Shown one piece after another: positions 57,501 through 64,000 of a DNA stretch of 64,000 nucleotides (its first letter is position 1; every line of letters begins with the position of its first letter). Location: NCBI GenBank assembly GCA_936450465.1, contig OW388293.1:47606040-47670039 (forward strand). The letters are read 5' to 3'. This stretch comes from Gibbula magus. Taxonomy: Eukaryota; Mollusca; Gastropoda; Trochida; Trochidae. A program made the translations under genes and the position numbers. Under the pieces are notes generated by a model. It worked only from the letters and a program-made list of their open reading frames with translations, did no database searches and had not been told where the DNA came from.

Positions 57501-60500
57501 TATTAAAGACATTATTGTTCTTAAATACATAAACTATTAACATAAATAAAGTGCTTAGATTTTGAAACACCTACTTTTAACATTAAATTTTTAAAATAAA
57601 TGAAGTTTGATACCGGCTAGTTTAGGTTTAGCTATCCCAACAAAGGATAGATTCCAGAAACACACAGTTTAGCATCTAAATAATAATAAAGACGTTATTT
57701 TCTTAAATACATAAACTATTATCATAAATGAAGTGCTTAGATGTTAAAACATGCACATTTAACATTACACTATTAAAATAAATGAAGTGTGATACCAGCT
57801 AGTCTAAGGTTTAGCTATCCCAACTAAGGATATATCCCAAAAACACACTATGCTATTAAATGCTATTTAAGATATTATGTGTCTTAAATACATAAACTAT
57901 TATCATAAATGAAGTGCTTAGATGTTAAAACATGCACATTTAACATTTCACTGTAACACACAGCCACCATGGCGTTGCAGGCTTTCTCCCTGCAATAACA
58001 CTACCAGCCGTGATATGAGTGAAAAACTTTTGAAAGTGACGTTAAACCCCAACTCACCTAACCTCAAAGCATTTGAAAACTACACCCTGCAAACGCTGGA
58101 GTGAATGAAGGCGCGCTATGGAGCTTCCGGTATTTCTATAGTCACTGAATATTCATGAGATAGCCATCGCGAGACGTTTCACCCAAAAATTATTCTTAGT
58201 ATTTCATGTAAAGCTTATAATGGCCTTGACCAGGTACGATTCATGCCTCAATGTCAGCTTGTTCTCGTGACTGATAAGAGGTGTGAACTCTGGCTTGTTG
58301 TAGCATTGATTTAGAGGAACTAAACTAGTGTCCAAAAGAAACGATACCATCTTTTTTTTAAAATATCTTTTTACAAAGTGATTTTCTTCGTATGAACACA
58401 TGGTTTTGCGTATCCCACATCCCAAATGCAGTGTATTCAATCGAAAATACCGAGAACATTTTATCACATCCGAAGAAATGGTTCACTTTGTGAGAATGAC
58501 ATTATTTTAGGTAGCATAGTTTGCAACTGCAGATAAAGTGTATAAAACGGCTGACCATACACGTTGGTATCAAAGCAACAAAAAGCACACAAGAAGATAT
58601 CGGTTTTGACAGCCATTGAGAGTGAGAGAGCCGTTGGAATTGTCACATAGCGAGTCTCACACGCCGACGACGCCAGAAGGTTCGGTTGCGCACGCATAGC
58701 AGTCACCAGGTTAACGCAACGGTTACGTGATAGAGATCGGACAACATGCAGGTCGAGAAGAAGGTGATTACGCTTATTGAAGACCGCCACATCCGGGTAT
58801 TTTATCTCTGAAACCCATTCATCATTACGACGTTAACGTCAAAGACGTCACTGAGACACGTGATTAGCAGACAAACTTGGTAAAAGAGATTGAAGACTCA
58901 TGATATCTGAACACGTCGTCCATACCACAAAACGTTCCTGAGGCGTCAACAACGAGTAAACAAACAGACGAATTCAACGTTGGCAACAGAGAGACTGAGC
59001 AATGGTCATGCTCTCATATGGGAGCAGATTTTGCATCTTCAAGAACAATGGTAGACAGCGTGTGTACCGAAGAATAAGTGACCTTTATGCTCTGACTTGC
59101 GTCAATCAAGTCAGCCAATTGCCTCTTTGATGAATGACAAAGCTTATCTTCTGACGTCATCCGACATCTGACGTCATCAACCCATAGACGTGAACTTGCC
59201 CGTTCTGACGCTCGGGATGGACATAACGAATACAAATGTGACTTAGTGACCCCTCTTTTGACATTTTCAACATTTGTATCAGTCATTTGTGTGAATGAAA
59301 TTTTCATTTTCAGACCCCTCACGTCAATACAGACCTGTACAAATGAATGCAAAATACTGATTGAAATGAATTTTGTACACATGTTAAATGAACGAAATCT
59401 CAAAAGAATAATACCAATTCTAGATTTCTGTGTCGTTAAGTTTTCCTGTAATGGTCGCTCAAAGACGTGGTATCGTTTCTTTTGGACACTAGTTTATAAA
59501 TGTATTGCATGTTGTGTCATGTGCACATTTTACTGTCTCCAATTGAGAGTAAGACCCGATCAAGCTTGTGTAACTTGTTTATGACTGTCAAAGATATCAA
59601 ATATAACTACAAAAAAAGCTTCTTGATAAAATATCGAATACAAAGGTAATTATTGTTATTAACTTAAAAGTGTTTTCTGAGTGATTTTACCCAATGTTCA
59701 CCCTTGTTGCAAGACTGGTAGCAAAAATTCCAAACAGGTTTGCTTTTTATGAACGTTCAAATTATTATAACCAAATACCAATTTTTATGCATAGCTTATA
59801 TTCCGTAAAATGGTAGTAAAATAGTGTTTTACTATCACGTGTTTTACTCTCACTTGAAAGAATGGAATTACTCACGTTAAGGAGAAAACATGACTCCGAG
59901 GTCTTCTGCTCTGAGAATAACCTGAAGGGGGGATAAAGCCCCGAGGGCGTTAGCCCGAGGGGCTATCCCGACCTTGAGGTTATTCTCAGAGCAGAAGACC
60001 GAGGAGGAGTGTTTTCTCCAGCTTATAAACCGTCAACTATAAAATTTACGAGTTATAGTTTCGGACGCTCAAACGGCCTAATTCCTCCGCTTAGACCATT
60101 TTAAAAGCAGAAGACGAAGGAGGAATGTTTTCTTCCTATTTATAAACGTCAAATGTAAAAATTTACATTTTATAATTTTTGATTCCCAAATCGTGTTTTT
60201 ATAAAGGGTATGTCGCCCTCGGTTGCGTTATATCGAGGCAAAGAAGGAATGACTATAAATGGAGTAATTCAACTCCACTCATCATCTCGGTCTGCTTAGC
60301 CGAGCGGTCTAAGGCGCCAGTTTAGAGAGCGAAGGGTGCCAGGTTCAAATCCAGCTACTTCAACTTGGAAATTTTTAACTTTGTATAATTTTCGATAATA
60401 ATTGCTGCTTGTTGACTATTGCGTTGCAAGTCTGAAAAATTATTCTAAGTGCATTTCCAGGTCTTACTTTAAAAAAACCCTTAGGTTCAGGTCTTACTTT

Positions 60501-62352
60501 AAAAAGTAAAACCTCATACCGGGTTATTCTCGGAAGTAAGACCTCATTAGAGGTTATTCCAAGAAAAGAAGATACCTACAAAACAACAGACAGAATCCGA
60601 CCTAGGTTTATAAATTATGGCAACCGATATTGACCTTCATTATTTTCAATGTTCACTTTTTTTCATTTAATTATGTTCAAACGTGCCATTTATAATACAT
60701 GTTTATCTGAAGTTTTATGTTCTACTGTTTTATTCATATACGAGCGTAATTCGAACCCCACATGACCTACAGCTTTAACGAATAGACCCTATACACATGA
60801 ACTCTTAATTTTAATGAAAGATAAGCAAGACACTGGGTAAGTTTAATTTAATTTCAAATACACTTCAGATATTCAAGTTCAACTTTGTTGACGAGGAAGG
60901 GGGTGAGTTTACCCTCAGGTTGACCTCGCTTCCAAAGGACTTGACCTCGTTGTGTGTGATCCTCTTCGAACCGAATAAACAAATACACAGAGTCTGGATG
61001 ATAGAGGAACCTCAACTTGCAACTGGAGAATGGAGAATCCAAACCAACCTAGGTGCAGTGAAGGAAGAGAAGGAACTAGTGGTCTACTGTCTCAAAAGAT
61101 CTGAAGATTGTCCATCTGATGATCTTCGTGAAGTAATCACCAGATGCAGTACATCCATGGATGATTTCAAACGTAGGCATGACTTATTATGGACATTTCC
61201 TATATGAATGTAAATGAAGTTGGGAATCCTTTATCAGATAAAAGTATGCAATCCATACTACTTATGACACCCCCTGACAAATACATATCTGAAGAGAAAA
61301 CTCGACTGTTTAAATCGCGAAACCACACAATCACGCAACTGGCAACTAACGATATGCTTATGAGATTATACGATTTTATTGGGTGTTTTAAACACTGTAC
61401 ATTGTTATCTTAAGTCCACAGATATTAGTGTCTTATTAATGTCTTACAACTGAACAACCCCATAGTAGTTACGTACATGATTCACCCAAGGACAGGCTAT
61501 TCAATGATTGTTTCATAATTTGCAACACAGATTTTTTTTCCCTGCGATTGTTCTCAAGTTTCCATTTCAGAAATGGTGGAAAGAACGGTTGACTGCACAA
61601 GAAGGAGCTTTGAGGCTAACGATATTGCCTATCTGACTAGTCATAGCAAACGAGTAAGTACGAAAGACACACAGTTATACAATCATTTAGTTTAACTTTA
61701 AACGATCTCGTTTGCCATTTAGCAATGTTTTCTTATTTTACTAGCCAATTAATAGGTCAAAGTGTTCGATAAGACTTAGTATAACAAAGAGGATTGTGCC
61801 ATTAAAATGACGTAATGATTGAATAATGGATATTATTTATATAATGATGTCAGTTATGATCACTACATGCACGGTGAATGGTAGATGTTGATTTTGTTGT
61901 TAATGTTCTTGTTGGTATTGTAAAATGAAGATACCAATAATTACTAAAATGATATTACTGAATCTTTTATCACCACATTGGATACTGATTATAGCAATAA
62001 TAATGGTGATGATTATGACTATCTGAGGGTGTAGAAAATGATAATTTCAAATTGTTTTCATTTTGACAGAGTGAACTGAACCTTACACAGCATCTCACAC
62101 CACCCAACTCATACAGCCTCCATCTATCTGGTGAGCCTCAACTCAACAAGCCTCTTCTGCTGATCTTCGGACTGAAAAACATCACTTACGTTACAGTCAA
62201 GTACCTCATGCTGACCAAACCATGCTCTTCTGAAATGGTGATACCGCTCACATTCAACACCAGCAGTATCTACAAGTGTGCAGTGGTGGAACTGACCCAG
62301 GAAGGAGAGAGCTTTCAGAGTGGCCGCATATCTGATGTGGTCTTCAAATCTG
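54496..62352 (+). CDS. PHYHIP-like gene, plus strand (3' end outside window)
   Basis: Model: 54,496-54,507, 60,869-61,172, 61,571-61,653, 62,070-62,352; 682 nt, about 227 residues, open at the 3' end. Intron phases 0, 1, 0 and a final phase-1 donor match the minus-strand paralogue exon for exon. It encodes the N-terminal domain, the linker and the FN3-like segment; the PHYHIP C-terminal exon is not within the window. Repeat L occupies the DNA after exon 4. Two donors (61,173 and 62,353) are non-ideal, so exon ends may move by a few codons. If the C-terminal exon does not exist downstream, this would be a partial duplicate. Function unknown. Confidence 0.72.
55641..55773. repeat. Long palindromic hairpin
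   Basis: Arms of about 60 bp (CACC-AAGTGTCTTCTGATATC...GTTGATTAAAGT and complement) meet at TCCGAGGCTTGCCGAGGA. In intron 1 of the plus gene. Same plan as 1,911, 24,017 and 59,881. Confidence 0.8.
55885..55990. repeat. Short repeats bearing CRE-like sites
   Basis: CATAGCATTGTGACGTCATA-type units repeat imperfectly. Perfect TGACGTCA occurs at 55,894-55,901 and 55,944-55,951, TTACGTCA at 55,927-55,934, and a decayed TGATGTCA near 55,992. CREB/ATF binding is possible but only inferred. Confidence 0.6.
56041..56105. repeat. Cluster of GCGATATCTACA inverted copies
   Basis: The 12-mer and its complement occur four times within 65 bp in both orientations, giving two possible hairpins. Confidence 0.65.
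56121..56417 (+). pseudogene. LINE C-terminal zinc-knuckle fragment
   Basis: Contains the pattern C-x-C-x2-C-x2-D-x2-KHLLYCP followed by RERLFNSL, typical of the cysteine/histidine motif after the RT domain in many non-LTR retrotransposons. No RT is attached. Probably the 3' end of a truncated LINE in intron 1 of the plus gene. Confidence 0.6.
56757..57955 (+). repeat. 183-bp tandem array
   Basis: About seven units. Landmark TAGCTATCCCAACTANGGAT at 57,072, 57,254, 57,446, 57,629, 57,812, with diverged units before (56,921 and about 56,757). Each includes ACACAGTTTAGCATGGAAAT, TACATAAACTATTA and AAGTGCTTAGATGTTAAAAC. TATCCCAACT...GGATA inverted pairs also occur just upstream (56,500-56,620), possibly the seed of the array. 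Confidence 0.88.
57965..58065 (+). mobile_element. SINE 3' fragment
   Basis: GCAGGCTTTCTCCCTGCAAT...GTGACGTTAAACCCCAACTC matches the end of the SINE at 7,501. It abuts the tandem array directly. Confidence 0.7.
58066..59880. other. Intron 1 stretch, no gene recognised
   Basis: Minus-strand ORFs of 87-129 codons occur (58,204-58,790; 59,014-59,403), but no domain, splice pattern or repeat match supports them. Two TGACGTCATC-type sites lie at 59,153-59,180. Confidence 0.4.
59881..60019. repeat. Long palindromic hairpin, GC-rich tip
   Basis: GGAGAAAACA...GGTCTTCTGCTCTGAGAATA pairs with its complement ending TGTTTTCTCC; the tip is CCCCGAGGGCGTTAGCCCGA. A related half (GCAGAAGACGAAGGAGGAAT) repeats at 60,105-60,130. 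Confidence 0.8.
60290..60366 (+). pseudogene. tRNA-Leu-like pseudogene or SINE head
   Basis: Box A TAGCCGAGCGG (60,297-60,307) with GTCTAAGGCGCCAG, as in eukaryotic class II tRNAs, and box B GGTTCAAATCC (60,342-60,352). The anticodon and acceptor stems do not pair and the T stem has a mismatch, so a functional tRNA is unlikely. Confidence 0.55.
60869..61172 (+). CDS. PHYHIP-like plus gene, exon 2
   Basis: Acceptor CACTTCAG, phase 0, then IFKFNFVDEEGGEFTLRL, TSLCVILFEPNK, HRVWMIEEPQ and ELVVYCLKRSED. Donor taken as AAAC|GTAGGC in phase 1, which keeps frame with exon 3. Another phase-1 GT lies upstream at CTTC|GTGAAG. The ORF runs on to a TGA at 61,205-61,207. Confidence 0.78.
61571..61653 (+). 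CDS. PHYHIP-like plus gene, exon 3
   Basis: 83-nt exon between CATTTCAG and GTAAGTA. After two bases of a split codon it encodes MVERTVDCTRRSFEANDIAY and on to HSKR. Phases match minus exon 3. Confidence 0.72.
62070..62352 (+). CDS. PHYHIP-like plus gene, exon 4
   Basis: Acceptor TTTGACAG, phase 0, SELNLTQHLTPPNSYSLHL, VKYLMLTKPCSS, IYKCAVVELTQE and VFKSG. Donor TCTG|GTTCGT is weak but lies exactly where the paralogue splices. The ORF continuing to 62,471 has no counterpart. Confidence 0.8.
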
Positions 62353-62485
62353 GTTCGTCCCTTGTTCAGGATTCAGCAATTTTGCTGAATCCTTATTGTC
62401 ATTGGCGTGTTTATTATTTACACAAACTGCAGGCAAAACGGCTGAAGCAAATGCATGTCGAAAACCCTTAATATGGAATTAAACT

Positions 62486-63010
62486 TAGGCTTTTGAGCCC
62501 AATCGGCCCAGTCATTTAGTTCGAATCTAAATTTCAATTTTTATCATTGGAAACATTTTCCAAATTCACCTAGAGACTTACAACATTGTTTAAAAGATGC
62601 GCAATGACAGTTCTAGCAAAAACGAAATCATTACGAATTCATAGGTCACATAGTTTCGCCACCATTATGATTTTAGACACATTTTCCGACTCCATGTACC
62701 TTTAATGATCTCCTCCTCTGATGTTACTTGCATATAAGTGCTGAAACTTGAAGATTTATGCAGCTGAATCATTGGTGAATAACTTGATTTTCCATTTTGT
62801 ACTGATTTCGTAATAGTTTTTACACTTTGTGTACTTGAAATCTTGAAAACTTAATGTGAAAACTTCCAGGGGAGATAATTAAAAAACCTACTCGCCGAAT
62901 TTCAAGTTTCTTTCAGGAGTGTAAGACAAGAATATTGTCTTTATGGATTTATAACAAAATCGAATTGGTCACAATAAAAAATTTGTTTATACAATTTCTC
63001 GAAATCGAGT
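62486..63010 (+). repeat. Long repeat L, copy 2
   Basis: Starts TTTTGAGCCCAATCGGCCCA and follows 19,085-19,560 block by block: GTTCGAATCTAAATTTCAAT, CACCTAGAGACTTACAAC, AGATGCGCAATGACAGTTC, CACATAGTTTCGCCACCAT, GACACATTTTCCGACTCCAT. Non-coding. Confidence 0.7.
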
Positions 63011-63289
63011 TGTAAGTGCAATTTGCAAATTTATAACTCATCATACTGATAATACATTTACCTTTTTACGAACATTATAACTAGTACAATAGTGTTCATA
63101 GATCATGAGTTGTTTTATTTTAAGTCGGTCAATTAATACCTCTGTTCTTAAATGACAATGATTAAATTTGTACTGTAACGTGAGTAAAATAACACAGAGA
63201 CTTGAAACTGCTTCAAAAGGTAGCCAATAAATATACGACCCAAAATATACATTATTTGTCATATCCTAGCACTTATGGCGCTATTTACA

Positions 63290-64000
63290 CATTACTTGGG
63301 AAAATGAGAGAAATTAAGGATTCCGGTTTTAAAAAGGGGACAATTTTCAAAATCCACATAAAAACTTGAAACTACTTTCAAAAGATGCGGATGACCAAAC
63401 AAAACAGAAAATCGTTCTCAAGTCGTAGTTCTTATGACTTATTTACATTTTTCTTTGAAGATATAGGATCTCAGATCTCATCAATCACACTGGTTGCCAT
63501 GTGCTTTAGCCTGTGTAACAGTCACTTTCAATTATTCTGTTTTTATTCTATTATGTCCTGCACTCAGTATCAGCCAAAACTACGAGAGTTAATAATCCAA
63601 AAATCAAGATACTGATAACCTTCACTATGGAGTCATGCTATAAAGCTTTTGGACCCAATCGACCCCGCCATTTGAGGCCCAGTTCGAATCTGAATGTCGG
63701 ATTCCCAACTTGAGAAACAATTTCAAAATGCAGTTTTAGACTGGATTTTCAATTTTAAAATGCCCAATAACAATACGAGCAAATACACAAATCACAGTGA
63801 AATCGTAGTTCACCTGGTTCGGCGCAATATTGATTTTCTTTCAAATTGTTCGATTTTGTGAAATTTAGGTTCAATAATCCTACAGCCATGCTAGAGTCTT
63901 GCATCTTGTTTTGAGTGATGCGCAATAACATTGGAAAGAAGCATATTTCAATTAATTCAATCATTTATGCGCTGAATCCGTTTATTGTCACTGGCAACTA
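63290..64000 (+). repeat. Long repeat L, copy 3
   Basis: Two motif units: 63,310-63,450 and 63,640-63,960. The second begins CTTTTGGACCCAATCGACCC and ends at the window edge in GCGCTGAATCCGTTTATTGT...CACTGGCAACTA, as at 21,800-21,835. Confidence 0.65.

Noticed and set aside
58204..59403. Three minus-strand ORFs of 87-129 codons
   Set aside because: No recognisable domain, no paralogous support, and located inside the plus-gene intron.
62353..62471. Continuation of the plus-gene exon 4 ORF
   Set aside because: No similarity to the paralogue beyond the VFKSG/VFTG point, where a phase-matched donor is present.

Overview
The window reads as AT-rich nuclear DNA of a metazoan, most likely a marine mollusc or another lophotrochozoan. 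The reasons are spliced genes with small exons and multi-kilobase introns, tRNA-derived SINEs, many short inverted-repeat transposons, two DIRS-type retrotransposons, a mariner element, and tandem-core elements with (ACGG)n tracts that resemble the bivalve 'pearl'/Helentron-derived elements. Nothing suggests a prokaryote, organelle or virus. The species is not identified.

Host genes. Two related genes were assembled from splice signals. They resemble phytanoyl-CoA hydroxylase-interacting protein (PHYHIP/PHYHIPL) and lie head to head. The minus-strand gene has five coding exons from 51,401 down to 35,256 (455 aa, apparently complete). The plus-strand paralogue starts at 54,496, has coding exons to 62,352, and must continue past the window. 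Both start with a 12-nt coding exon (MSDN or MEQN), share intron phases 0-1-0-1, and have a TATA-like sequence about 100 bp before the ATG. About 3.1 kb of tandem-repeat-rich DNA separates the two starts.

Layout. 1-12,130: no gene; MITEs, a SINE with perfect target-site duplications, hairpin palindromes and nested inverted repeats. 12,131-18,101: a DIRS retrotransposon with inverted terminal repeats and an internal complementary region that fixes its boundaries, but broken gag, RT, RNase H and recombinase genes. 18,102-35,190: intergenic repeats, including a 1.6-kb foldback element, a 251-bp MITE, a tandem-core element at 27.2-28.3 kb and several SINEs. 35,190-51,401: the minus-strand gene. 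Its introns hold a mariner copy right next to the last exon, a second decayed DIRS element on the opposite strand that is split by a tandem array, a LINE RT fragment, MITEs and a second tandem-core element. 51,402-54,495: shared upstream region with a 76-bp tandem repeat and a hammerhead-like hairpin. 54,496-62,352: the plus-strand gene, with a 183-bp tandem array in intron 1. 62,480-64,000: a dispersed non-coding repeat also present at 19-22 kb.

Most of the window is therefore mobile-element sediment around one pair of duplicated genes. The observations most worth checking are the divergent gene pair, the exact circle-junction sequence inside the first DIRS element, a 28-bp nuclear-receptor-like palindrome with a fixed 8-nt spacer shared by two otherwise different tandem arrays, the large foldback element, and a set of hairpins with unrelated arms but similar tips.
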